A stretch of DNA of 64,000 nt from the NCBI GenBank assembly GCA_963716245.1, contig OY970300.1, positions 2,480,001 through 2,544,000 on the forward strand. The letters are read 5' to 3'. The DNA is from VRUE01 sp963716245 (GTDB taxonomy: Bacteria; Actinomycetota; Thermoleophilia; Solirubrobacterales; 70-9). A model generated the notes under the pieces. That model was not told where the DNA came from. It did no database searches and saw nothing but the letters and a program-made list of their open reading frames with translations. The position numbers and the translations under genes were made by a program. How positions within the stretch are numbered: position 1 is the first letter of the stretch; every line of letters begins with the position of its first letter. Of the stretch, positions 33,660-41,738 are shown piece after piece.

Positions 33660-35543
33660 CTAGCCGACGTCGATAGCCGCACCACTTGTGGCAGACACTT
33701 TCAGGCTGTACGTGTAAGTGGCGCTCTGGTTCAATGTGAAGCCGAACGAGCATGCACCGTGCGTCTGTGCCGTCATGTCTGCCGTGCCGGAAACGGCCAC
33801 TTGGTCGCTTTCGTTCGTGTAGGTCGGATTTGTTTCCACGGCCTGTGCGGCGATTGTCAGTGTGCAGCTCGAGCTGCCGTGCGGCTGGGTGCCGTAATGA
33901 TGCATTTCGATGACTTTCCCGGTTGGGCAGGTCAGCGACACATCTTCAGGTTCGGTATGAAATACAAGCGCACACCCATTGTGTGTGACTGTGACGTTGT
34001 TGAATGCCGCGCCTTCTGTCTTGCAGTCTTTCCATTCAGGTGTGAAGGAGAGTGTTTGAACAGCTTCGCTCAGGGTCACTGTAAAGGTCTCGCCAGAGCA
34101 AGTAGCCACTGATTCCGCAACTTCGATTTTATCCGCTTCCCCCACATCGGTGGTCGTGAGGTGCTGCGGGTAGGACGTCGATGTCATCGTATGGCGTTTT
34201 TCATTTTTCGTAGTAAGCAGTTCGAGGTCGAGTTTTTTCAGCGTTTTGAGCCTCTCGAACGAGGTTTCCAGCGACTGAAAGAGCGAGTCTTCGTTTCCTT
34301 CTTCGACTTTGCCGTGATGAATGCCCTCGACATAGAATGTGTTTTCTTCTTGATAAGGCGCTTCTAAGAACCAGGGTGCCCCGCTGTCACCTTTTATCCC
34401 AGTGATGCCTTTCACTCTGATGAGATTTTTCGTAAGGATGTCTTTGGTTTTGTCTTTTGGATCTTTTCGAGAGGCAATGGTAGTGGTGCTTATGATTTCG
34501 CCGCCGCAGACGGTTCCAGAAACTGAGCCGGAGATGCACACTTTGGCTGTCACCGCTGGTTTTTCCTGTTTGATAACGGGAAGCGGGTTGGTTTCGGCAT
34601 TCTGAGACCACCACGCGATCTTGGCCGGAAGCGGAGGGTTTTTCGCTTCCGCCCAGTTGCCCGTTTTGACTTCGACCACACCGACGTCGGTTTCGGTGCC
34701 TCCTCCGTAGAGATACTCGACGGCTTTACCGACTTCTTTTTTCGTGCCCGCCTTCGTGAAGGCGTTCCATTTTTCGTTGAGGCCTTTTTCGTAGATGCAG
34801 TGACCTGCCGTCAGGACGAAGGTTTCTGTCGCGATGGTGTTGTTCGCAGGTTTTTGCTTTCTGACGGTAGGACCGGTGGTGCAGCCATTTCCCGCTTCGT
34901 CCTGGAATTGCACGCCTCCCACCAGCGGCGGTTCGCAGTTGGCCCCTTTCGAGAATTCGTTGCACTGTGCCTGCGGTTCGGCGAAGAGGTTGGAGGCCGC
35001 CACCTCCACGACTTCGATCTCGACGTTCGCGGCCGCCGCTTCCCGTTCCAGCGCGATGCGCCTCGCAGTCGGGACCGCCGAGCCGAGCTCGATTTCGAGC
35101 GAGTTGCGATCCGTCGCGATCGACGTCCTGACTGTCCCCTGCGCGAACAGGTCAGCGAGGCGAGGGGTCCATCGCTCCTGCGTGGCCACCAGCTGCGACC
35201 AGCTCGAGGCAACCGGCGTCCCTACGACCACCTCGGACAGCCCTGCTCGGGCGGCGACCGCTTCGGCGATCTGGCGGCTCGCGGGCGAGGTCACCCCCAC
35301 GTGCAGCCGCGCGGTCGAATCGAACCAGACTCCGCCGAAGGCGTCGCCCATGGCCGCTTCCACGCGATTCACGAGATTGGCCCGACCGATTGCGGTTTCC
35401 CTTTCGCCGGCTCGGGTCGAGGCCGCTCTCTCGCCGGACGTCTCCGCGCCCGAGCTCTGATCCTCCGCATAGGCGAGCCCGCCGACAGCCAGCGCGATCG
35501 CGACGACTGCGAGCCGGGCGCCGCCGATCTCGATGGATTTCAT
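33660..35543 (-). CDS. secreted trypsin-like serine protease with streptogrisin-type propeptide and unknown C-terminal domain
   Basis: A protein of 627 residues: signal peptide 1-26; a prodomain-like region 60-185 (AFGGVWFDSTARLHVGVTS...); then a chymotrypsin-fold domain with FVLTAGHC (H248), TETDVGVVEV (D286) and GIKGDSGAPWF (S387), a complete triad. Residues about 430-627 form a Thr/Ser-rich, beta-looking domain with several cysteines and no recognised family. Base composition changes sharply near residue 195: the first 600 bases match the genome, whereas from about 34940 down to 33660 the sequence is near 50% G+C with Lys/Thr/Asn-rich codons. This suggests recombination with, or acquisition from, a lower-GC source. 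Confidence 0.8.
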   Translation of the reverse strand: MKSIEIGGARLAVVAIALAVGGLAYAEDQSSGAETSGERAASTRAGERETAIGRANLVNRVEAAMGDAFGGVWFDSTARLHVGVTSPASRQIAEAVAARAGLSEVVVGTPVASSWSQLVATQERWTPRLADLFAQGTVRTSIATDRNSLEIELGSAVPTARRIALEREAAAANVEIEVVEVAASNLFAEPQAQCNEFSKGANCEPPLVGGVQFQDEAGNGCTTGPTVRKQKPANNTIATETFVLTAGHCIYEKGLNEKWNAFTKAGTKKEVGKAVEYLYGGGTETDVGVVEVKTGNWAEAKNPPLPAKIAWWSQNAETNPLPVIKQEKPAVTAKVCISGSVSGTVCGGEIISTTTIASRKDPKDKTKDILTKNLIRVKGITGIKGDSGAPWFLEAPYQEENTFYVEGIHHGKVEEGNEDSLFQSLETSFERLKTLKKLDLELLTTKNEKRHTMTSTSYPQHLTTTDVGEADKIEVAESVATCSGETFTVTLSEAVQTLSFTPEWKDCKTEGAAFNNVTVTHNGCALVFHTEPEDVSLTCPTGKVIEMHHYGTQPHGSSSCTLTIAAQAVETNPTYTNESDQVAVSGTADMTAQTHGACSFGFTLNQSATYTYSLKVSATSGAAIDVG

Positions 35544-35667
35544 GCTCCGCTCCTAGCTCCCGCCGTCCACCCCCGGCGTTCCGCAATGTGCCACATGCGG
35601 CTCAGTTCGTCAAATTATCTTGATTAAGAGAGCGTTGAGAGGAGACCGGGGGAAGCGGCGTGCGAAA

Positions 35668-35740
35668 TGGCGAGGGTGGGAATCGAACCCACGACACCAC
35701 GATTTTCAGTCGTGTGCTCTACCAACTGAGCTACCTCGCC
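35668..35740 (-). tRNA. tRNA-Phe (GAA)
   Basis: Read on the minus strand, the sequence folds as a complete cloverleaf. The acceptor stem is GGCGAGG/CCTCGCC, the D arm GCTC-AGTTGGTA-GAGC, the anticodon stem CACGA/TCGTG with loop CTGAAAA, the variable loop GTGTC, and the T arm GTGGG-TTCGATT-CCCAC, followed by discriminator A. The anticodon GAA reads phenylalanine codons. The CCA end is not encoded. It sits between the low-GC protease gene and a GH15-like gene on the other strand. Confidence 0.97.
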
Positions 35741-35798
35741 TCGTAGCGCAACCGATCGCGCAGTCGGAAGGCTAGCGTCCGGCGGGCGCAGCGGTTGA

Positions 35799-36977
35799 TT
35801 GCATGGAGGAGTGCGAGAGAGCGGAACAGCGATGGCGCTCGTGGGGGCGGTTGCGGCCGCGATCCTCGCCTCGTCCGGGGGGACGAAGGCCGATCCTTCA
35901 CTGCCCGCCGGTTTCCCCGGGCCGGTTCCCTCCTTCATGGACGGCGGTGCGCGCCGCGCGCGCGTCCGGGCCGCCGAATCCGAGCCGGCAAGCGCCTCGG
36001 TCCGTGAACGGCACGGGAAGGCGACGACGTATGAGCGGCGATGGCTCGCCGACGCGCGACCGTTGGGCCGGCGCGCGCCGGAGTGGGCGCGGCAGATGTA
36101 CCGGCGCTCCCTGCTGGTGCTGCGGGCCGCGGTCGACCCGCGGTCGGGAGCTGTAGTCGCCGGGGCGCGGGCCGGGTGGGCATACGTCTGGCCACGCGAC
36201 GCGGGGACGGCTGCGATCGCGCTGGACGAGGCCGGCTACCGGAGCGAGGCCCGGCGGGTCGCGCGCTTTCTGCTCCGCCTCGACCTCGACGTCGCGGCGC
36301 GCTTCGATACGACCGGCGCGCCGGTCGCGGGTCGCGACGCCCAGGGCGACGCTGCCGGGTGGGTGGCGGCGGCGGCGCAGGCAGCCGGCGTGAATGCTGC
36401 GATGCCCGCGTGGCGCTGGCGCGACCGGGCCGACTATCAGGAGAAAGACGCCGGCGACTACCTCGGCAACGCGGTCGCCCTAAGGGCCGATGGGATCGTG
36501 GCGAGGTTCGGGACGCGGCGCGGCCTGGTCCGCCGGGCTGACGATCCGGAATCCGGACTCGACACGGCGGCGGCCTGGGCGGTTCGGCCCTTCGCGGAGC
36601 CGACCCTCTTCCCGCTCGTCCGCCGAACCTTGCTCCGCCTCGACGCCACGAGCGGCCGCTTCGGGCTCCTGCCCTCGGAGGACTGGGACGGCGGGGACGA
36701 TCCCTGGACGGCGCCAACGGCGTGGACGGCGTGGAGCCTCGCGGCGCTGGCGCGGAGCGACCGCCGTGCCGGCTCACGCGGCGTGGCCCGCCAGGAGCGC
36801 CGCGCGGCGCTGCGCCTCATGAGCACCCTGCGGCGCGCCGCTACGCGCCGCGGCCTGCTGCCTGAGCGGGTCGACGCCCGCACCGGCGCCCCGCGTTCGA
36901 CCACCCCGCTCGCCTGGTCCCACGCCTTCGCGATCCTCGCCCTCCGCGAGCTCTGGCCGGGACGTGCCGCTACTTGA
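35799..36977 (+). CDS. exported GH15-like (glucoamylase-fold) protein
   Basis: Up to 392 residues. The start is uncertain: TTG at 35799, GTG at 35811 or ATG at 35832; all keep the hydrophobic segment MALVGAVAAAILASSGG, which looks like a signal peptide. YVWPRDAGTAAIALDEAGY at about 130-148 is the GH15 substrate-site motif (WPRD), and LLPSEDWDGGDDPWTAPTAWTAWSLAAL with its acidic residues and TTPLAWSHAFAIL near the C-terminus are consistent with the (alpha/alpha)6 barrel. Members hydrolyse or phosphorolyse alpha-glucans and trehalose. The protein is shorter than typical glucoamylases. Its stop codon lies within the left arm of a perfect palindrome. Confidence 0.72.
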   Translation: MHGGVRESGTAMALVGAVAAAILASSGGTKADPSLPAGFPGPVPSFMDGGARRARVRAAESEPASASVRERHGKATTYERRWLADARPLGRRAPEWARQMYRRSLLVLRAAVDPRSGAVVAGARAGWAYVWPRDAGTAAIALDEAGYRSEARRVARFLLRLDLDVAARFDTTGAPVAGRDAQGDAAGWVAAAAQAAGVNAAMPAWRWRDRADYQEKDAGDYLGNAVALRADGIVARFGTRRGLVRRADDPESGLDTAAAWAVRPFAEPTLFPLVRRTLLRLDATSGRFGLLPSEDWDGGDDPWTAPTAWTAWSLAALARSDRRAGSRGVARQERRAALRLMSTLRRAATRRGLLPERVDARTGAPRSTTPLAWSHAFAILALRELWPGRAAT

Positions 36978-37010
36978 CCCACCATATGGGTGGTCAAGTA
37001 GCGGCACGTC
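36961..37010. terminator. perfect 19-bp inverted repeat spanning the stop codon of the GH15-like gene
   Basis: GACGTGCCGCTACTTGACC at 36961-36979 is exactly reverse-complemented at 36992-37010, with a 12-base loop (CACCATATGGGT). The left arm contains the last codons and TGA (36975-36977) of the plus-strand gene, and the right arm lies 39 bases before the end of the convergent LOG-like gene. It could terminate transcription from both sides. The outer GACGTGCCG also begins the palindrome at 18008. No T-tract is present. Confidence 0.6.
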
Positions 37011-37048
37011 ACCCCGTTCGCTGTGAGTGTCCCGCTCCGGCGGGTCGG

Positions 37049-37534
37049 CTAGCTGGAGATTGCGCCGAGGGCGGCGCGGACGGCCTCGGCGGGGGTCGAG
37101 GCGGCGACGATGCCCGGGGCCGATTCCATCGGGCCCTCGCCGCTGAGGGTCCAGCTGCGAAGGGCGACGACGGGGCGGCCGATCGCGCGGGCGAAGCCGA
37201 TCTCCGAGAGCGTCCCCCACTCGCCGCCGACCGCGATCACGGCCTCGCCCGAGGCGACGACGGCGAGGTTGCGGCCATGGCCGATCCCGCTCGCGACGAC
37301 GTGGGTGCAGTGCGGGTTCGCGTCGGCGATGGCCGTCCCGGGCGCGATCCCGAGCACCTCGCCGCCCGCCTCCGCCGCCCCCCCGGCCGCAGCCTCCATC
37401 ACGCCGCCGAGGGCACCGCAGACCACGACCGCGCCGGCTCGCGCGAGGCCTGTGCCTACTTCTTCGGCGAGCCGCCAGAGGTCCGAGCCTTTCTCGCAGC
37501 GGCCTGCGCCGATGACTGAGATTTGCCGTTTCAT
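37049..37534 (-). CDS. TIGR00725/LOG-like Rossmann protein
   Basis: A protein of 161 residues from the ATG at 37532-37534, giving MKRQISVIGAGRCEKGSDLW; the frame upstream is not family-like. VVVCGALGGVMEAAAGGAAEAGG (36-58) and VIAVGGEWGTLSEIGFARAIGRPV are the GGxxGxM and GGxxGTxxE-like motifs of this short LOG/DprA-related group. The second motif has the glutamate, but its PGG is replaced by VGG. Members are predicted nucleotide-binding proteins with unproven activity. It follows the helicase gene on the same strand beyond a hairpin (37602-37626). Confidence 0.8.
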   Translation of the reverse strand: MKRQISVIGAGRCEKGSDLWRLAEEVGTGLARAGAVVVCGALGGVMEAAAGGAAEAGGEVLGIAPGTAIADANPHCTHVVASGIGHGRNLAVVASGEAVIAVGGEWGTLSEIGFARAIGRPVVALRSWTLSGEGPMESAPGIVAASTPAEAVRAALGAISS

Positions 37535-37601
37535 GAGCCTCGACCGAGACGAACGCGAGACCGGGAAGGTCGATGACCAAGCGGGGCGGGTACGAGACAA
37601 C

Positions 37602-37626
37602 TCCCGCGTAGCAGCGCTACGCGGGA
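37602..37626 (-). terminator. hairpin downstream of the MrfA-like helicase gene
   Basis: TCCCGCGTAGC (37602-37612) pairs exactly with GCTACGCGGGA (37616-37626) around the loop AGC. It begins 29 bases after the stop of the minus-strand helicase gene. A second small stem, CCGAAT/ATTCGG (37640-37645 with 37658-37663), overlaps the stop codon. A factor-independent terminator is likely, although no T-run follows. Confidence 0.55.
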
Positions 37627-37655
37627 CGTTGGGGAGGGACCGAATCCGCGTAGCG

Positions 37656-39959
37656 TCATTCGGCCTTATCCGGGCCGCGTTCGTCGAGGGAGAGGCTCAT
37701 CGTCCTCATGAGCTCCAGCGCCCCCTGCTTGTGCAGCGGTTCGTTGAGGTTGCCGCACTTCGGGCTCTGCACGCAGGAGGGGCAGCCCGACTCGCAGGGA
37801 CACTCGCCGATCAGCCGCTCGGCGTCGCCGAGCAGGCGCTCGAACTGCTCGTAGCCGCGCAGGGTTATCCCCACCCCGCCGGGGTGGCCGTCGTAGATGA
37901 AGATGGTCGAGCGCCCGGTCTGGAAGTGGACGTTGGTCGAGAGGCCGCCGATGTCCCAGCGGTCGCACATCGCGATCAGCGGCAGGACGGCGATCTGGCC
38001 GTGCTCGGTCGCGTGCAGGGCGCCGAGCAGCACGTCGGGCGGCAGTGCGCCGGTGAGCCGGTCGGGAAGGACGTACCAGAGCGCCTGGGTGACGAAGTGC
38101 TGCTCGGGCAGCTCCAGCGCGACGACGTCGATCGGTTCCTGGTCGGAGATCGAGACCCGCTGGAAGGCGATCACCTGCTCGCTGACCGACACTTCGCCGA
38201 AGTGCAGCTCGACCCCGGCCGTCGTGCGCTGCTCGCGCACCCGCTCGATGTAGATCTCGGTCTCCTTTTTCGGCCGCGTGAACCAGTCGCCGTCGAAGCG
38301 GGAGACGATCGCCCGCCGGCCCTGCACGTCCAGCTGCTCGACCTCGTACGAACGACCGAGATGCAGGTAGACCGCGCCGGGGTGGATCGTCGTGAAGGCG
38401 CGCTCCGCCTCGACCAGTCCCAGCATCTCCCCGGACTCGCGCTCGATCACCGCCACCGACTCCGCCGAGGCGGAGCGCAGCGGGATCTTCGCCGCGACGA
38501 ATCCGGCGTCGCGCGGCCGCAGCTGGTTCCCGGTGCGGCGCAGCTCGCCGGCGGCGGTGAGCCGCTCGGCCCGCTCTCGCCACCCGGGCCCGTAGACCTC
38601 GTCGTCGACATCGGTCAGCGGCAGCTCGTAGGCGGCGGCGACCAAGTGCCGGGCGGCGATCTGCTCGCTTTCGTGGTCGAGGATCGCCGCCTCGACCGGC
38701 CGCTCGATGAACTCGTCGGGGTGGCGGCAGAAGAACTGGTCGAGCGCGTCGTGGCCGGCGACGTAGACGGCGAGGCCGCGCCGCCGCCGCCCGGCCCGGC
38801 CCCACATCTGCCGCAGGCTGGCGACGGTGCCCGGGAAGGTGACGCAGATCGCCGCGTCGAGCTCGCCGATGTCGATGCCCAGCTCGAGCGCGTCGGTGGC
38901 GACGACCGCCAGCAGCTCGCCCTGCGAGAGACGTGCCTCGATCTCGCGCCGTTGCTGCGGCGTGTAGCCACCGCGGTAGGGGGCGATCCGCTCGGCCAGC
39001 TCCGGCTTGCCGCGCCGCGCCAGGTTCTCGCGGGCGAAGCGCTGAATCAGCTCGATCCCGCGCCGGCTTTTGAGGAAGCAGATCGTCCGCACGCCCTGCG
39101 AGACCAGCTCGGCGAGCAGGTCGGCCGCCTCCGAGAGCGCCGAGCGGCGCGTCCCGCTTGCCTTGTCGATCAGCGGCGGGTTCCACATCGCGATCTCGCG
39201 GCCGGTGCGCGGCGCCCCGTCGTCGTCGATCAGCTCGAACGGCTCGCCGACGAGGCGCTCGGCCAGCTCGACCGGGTTGGCGATCGTTGCCGAGGCGAGC
39301 AGGAAGCGCGGCTCCGAGCCGTAGGCGCGGGCGAGGCGCCTCAGCCGCCGCAGCACGTTGGCGACGTGCGAGCCGAGCACGCCGCGGTAGGTGTGCGCCT
39401 CGTCGACCACGACCCAGCCGAGGTTGGCGAGGAAGTCGCCCCAGCTCTTGTGGTTGGGCAGGACGCCGACGTGGAGCATGTCGGGGTTGGTCAGGACGAG
39501 GTTGCTGCGGCGGCGGATCGCCGGGCGCTCCTCGCGCGGCGTGTCGCCGTCGTAGATCGCCTCGCGCAGACCGGGCGGGCGCAGGGCACCGAGCTTGCGC
39601 GCCTGGTCCTGGGCGAGCGCCTTGGTCGGGTAGAGGTAGAGGGCGCGCCGCTTGGCGTCGCGGGCGATCCCGTCGAGCACCGGCAGGTTGAAGGCGAGGC
39701 TCTTGCCCGAAGCGGTCCCGCTGGTCAGGACGAGGTGCGAGTGCGCAGCCGTCTCCAGCGCCTGCCGCTGGTGCGAGTAGAGGCGCTCTATCCCGGCGCC
39801 CCGCAGCGCCTCGACCAGGCCCGAGTCGAGCGAGCGCGGCAGTGCCACGGGCTGCGAGGCTCGCTCCGGCTCGGAACTCTCGGCAACGATCCGTCCGTCG
39901 CGCCGGGCCGGGTCGATCGCGATCGACCACGGCGTCTCGAGCAGGCTCTTCGCCATCAC
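37656..39959 (-). CDS. MrfA/YprA-like superfamily 2 DNA helicase with DUF1998 zinc domain
   Basis: A protein of 767 residues (GTG at 39957-39959 or the adjacent ATG at 39954-39956). Motif I is LTSGTASGKSLAF (79-89); motif II is WVVVDEAHTYRG; ATDALELGIDIGELDAAI and WGRAGRRRRG are motifs V and VI of the second RecA domain. Near the C-terminus CPCESGCPSCVQSPKC is the four-cysteine metal site of the DUF1998 (MZB) domain. In Bacillus the homologue MrfA repairs mitomycin-type DNA damage with a partner exonuclease; no MrfB-like gene adjoins here. The start codon overlaps the stop of the dihydropteroate synthase gene. Confidence 0.88.
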   Translation of the reverse strand: MMAKSLLETPWSIAIDPARRDGRIVAESSEPERASQPVALPRSLDSGLVEALRGAGIERLYSHQRQALETAAHSHLVLTSGTASGKSLAFNLPVLDGIARDAKRRALYLYPTKALAQDQARKLGALRPPGLREAIYDGDTPREERPAIRRRSNLVLTNPDMLHVGVLPNHKSWGDFLANLGWVVVDEAHTYRGVLGSHVANVLRRLRRLARAYGSEPRFLLASATIANPVELAERLVGEPFELIDDDGAPRTGREIAMWNPPLIDKASGTRRSALSEAADLLAELVSQGVRTICFLKSRRGIELIQRFARENLARRGKPELAERIAPYRGGYTPQQRREIEARLSQGELLAVVATDALELGIDIGELDAAICVTFPGTVASLRQMWGRAGRRRRGLAVYVAGHDALDQFFCRHPDEFIERPVEAAILDHESEQIAARHLVAAAYELPLTDVDDEVYGPGWRERAERLTAAGELRRTGNQLRPRDAGFVAAKIPLRSASAESVAVIERESGEMLGLVEAERAFTTIHPGAVYLHLGRSYEVEQLDVQGRRAIVSRFDGDWFTRPKKETEIYIERVREQRTTAGVELHFGEVSVSEQVIAFQRVSISDQEPIDVVALELPEQHFVTQALWYVLPDRLTGALPPDVLLGALHATEHGQIAVLPLIAMCDRWDIGGLSTNVHFQTGRSTIFIYDGHPGGVGITLRGYEQFERLLGDAERLIGECPCESGCPSCVQSPKCGNLNEPLHKQGALELMRTMSLSLDERGPDKAE

Positions 39960-40858
39960 CGCCGCCCCTCGGGCGCCTTGCTGACGCTATGCGAAAGAAA
40001 CCCGCCCGAGCCGGGTGGGTGGCGGGCGATCCGGCCGGCGACTCGCACTGCCTGAAGCGACGAGCGGTCGTGGATGCGGAGGATGTCGGCGCCCGCCCGC
40101 ACGGCTAGGGCGACGGCGGCGACCGTGCCCCACTCGCGCTCGCTGGCCGGCAGCCGCTCCTCCCAGGAGCCGGCGAGGACCGCGCCGACGAAGTCCTTGC
40201 GGGAGAGCGAGACGTAGAGCGGCAGACCCAGGTCGCGCAGCTCGCCGAGCCGCCGCAGGATCTCCAGGTCCTGCTCGGTCGTCAGGTCGAAGTCGAGCCC
40301 CGGGTCGATCGCGATCTGCTCCATCGCCACACCTAAGCCCCTGGCCGCCTCGACTCTCCCCCCGAACCACGACTTCAGGTGCTCGACCACGTCGCCGTAC
40401 TTCCGCGGCGGCCGGTCGACCCGCGGCGGTCCCTCGATGTGCATCAGCACGTAGCCGCAGCCCGTTTCGGCCACCAGCTCGAACATCGCCTCCGAGCCGC
40501 CGGAGATGTCGTTGATCGCGGCCGCCCCCGCGGTGAGCGCGCGTCGCGCCACCTCGACCGAGAAGGTGTCCGCGGCGACCGGCACGCCCGCCCCGGCGAG
40601 CCCTTCGATCGCCGGCACCAGCGCCGCCGCCTCCTCCTCGGCCGGCACCGCCGGACCGCTCCGCGCCGCCACCGCCCCCACGTCGAGCATGTCGAAGCCC
40701 GTCTCGACCAGCGCCATCCCGTCGGCGATCGCCCGCTCGGGCGTCCCGCTCCGCGCCCCCTCGAACATCGAGTCGGTCGTCACGTTGACGATCCCGGCCG
40801 CAACCGGCTGCTCCAAGCTCAATTTGCGTCCCGACAGTCGCCAGATCATCGAGCGCAT
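39956..40858 (-). CDS. dihydropteroate synthase (FolP-like)
   Basis: About 300 residues; the ATG at 40856-40858 (MRSMIWRL) is used, the ATG at 40849 being an alternative; further upstream codons antisense the phosphatase gene. GIVNVTTDSMFEGA, VAADTFSVEV, AINDISGG, IDPGLDFDLT, SLSRKDF and LRIHDRS match the pterin- and phosphate-binding motifs of DHPS in order. Two places differ from classical enzymes: DPGLDFD for the usual DPG(I/F)GFGK, and SMFEG for SFSDGG. It may be a divergent FolP or a FolP2-type paralogue. No other folate gene is adjacent. Confidence 0.8.
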   Translation of the reverse strand: MRSMIWRLSGRKLSLEQPVAAGIVNVTTDSMFEGARSGTPERAIADGMALVETGFDMLDVGAVAARSGPAVPAEEEAAALVPAIEGLAGAGVPVAADTFSVEVARRALTAGAAAINDISGGSEAMFELVAETGCGYVLMHIEGPPRVDRPPRKYGDVVEHLKSWFGGRVEAARGLGVAMEQIAIDPGLDFDLTTEQDLEILRRLGELRDLGLPLYVSLSRKDFVGAVLAGSWEERLPASEREWGTVAAVALAVRAGADILRIHDRSSLQAVRVAGRIARHPPGSGGFLSHSVSKAPEGRR

Positions 40859-40899
40859 CCTCCGCGGGTGGCCATCCGGGCTACCGTAGCGACCGCACC

Positions 40900-41715
40900 A
40901 TGGCACTGCGATGCGTCTACGTGGACCTCGACGGCACCCTGCTCGGCAGGGGGAGCTCGCTGTTCCGCGACGCCGAGGGCGGCTTCTCGCTGGCGCAGGC
41001 GCGGGGGCTCGAGGCATGCCACAGGGGCGGCGTGGAGGTCGTGATCATGTCGGGGCGCCGGGAGCCGCAGGTGCACGAGGCGGCGCGGCTGATGGGCCAG
41101 ACCTCCTACATCTACGAGGCCGGCTGCGCATTCGCGATCGACGGCGAGACGACGCTCCTGACCGGCGACCTGGTCCCGGACGAGGACGGCACCGTCTACG
41201 AGAAGATCGAGGCGCGCGGCATCCCGAAGCTGCTCTTCGAGCGCTTCCCGGAGCGGATCGAATACAACTCGCCCTGGCACACCGGCCGCGTCCTCTCCCA
41301 CCTCTTCCGCGGCAGGGTCGAGGTCGACGAGGTCAACGAGCTGCTCGCGGCCGAGGGCCACGACGACCTGCGCTTCCTCGACAACGGCGCGATCAACCGG
41401 CCGCTGGCGACGACCGGCGAGGCTGCCCACGCCTACCACCTCGTCCCCAGGCTGGTCAGCAAGGCCAACGCCGCCGCCGCCCACGCGCGCGCCCGCGGCT
41501 ACGACCCCGCCGACTGCATCGCGATCGGCGACTCGGTCGAGGACCTGGAGGTGGCCGCGGCGGTCGGCCGCTTCTTCGTCGTCGCCAACGGGCCGCGCCG
41601 CGATCCAGGCCTCCGCGGCGCCCTCGGCGCCTGGGACAACGTCACCGTCACCGAGGGCGAGATGGGTGACGGCTTCTACGAGGCGGTCGTCTCCAGTCTG
41701 GTCGAGCGCCGCTGA
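40900..41715 (+). CDS. HAD superfamily (IIB-like) sugar phosphatase
   Basis: A protein of 271 residues. YVDLDGTLLGRGSSLF (4-19) is HAD motif I with nucleophile and acid/base aspartates; VVIMSGRRE is motif II; LVSKANAAAAHARARG gives the motif III lysine; CIAIGDSVEDLEVAAAVGRFFVVANG is motif IV. The central cap from about 85 to 185 is of the C2 type found in sucrose-phosphate, trehalose-phosphate and mannosyl-glycerate phosphatases. It is followed after 24 bases by a DtxR-family regulator gene on the same strand. The sugar phosphate is unknown. Confidence 0.85.
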   Translation: MALRCVYVDLDGTLLGRGSSLFRDAEGGFSLAQARGLEACHRGGVEVVIMSGRREPQVHEAARLMGQTSYIYEAGCAFAIDGETTLLTGDLVPDEDGTVYEKIEARGIPKLLFERFPERIEYNSPWHTGRVLSHLFRGRVEVDEVNELLAAEGHDDLRFLDNGAINRPLATTGEAAHAYHLVPRLVSKANAAAAHARARGYDPADCIAIGDSVEDLEVAAAVGRFFVVANGPRRDPGLRGALGAWDNVTVTEGEMGDGFYEAVVSSLVERR

Positions 41716-41738
41716 GGGCGACGGCTAGTATCGGGCCG

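Noticed and set aside
33585..35740. Genomic-island attachment site using tRNA-Phe
   Set aside because: No second copy of the tRNA 3' end and no integrase were found within the window, so only the low GC of the adjacent protease gene remains as a hint.
37110..40055. 981-codon plus-strand frame over the helicase and LOG-like genes
   Set aside because: Shadow of the helicase gene; composition artefact without recognisable motifs.
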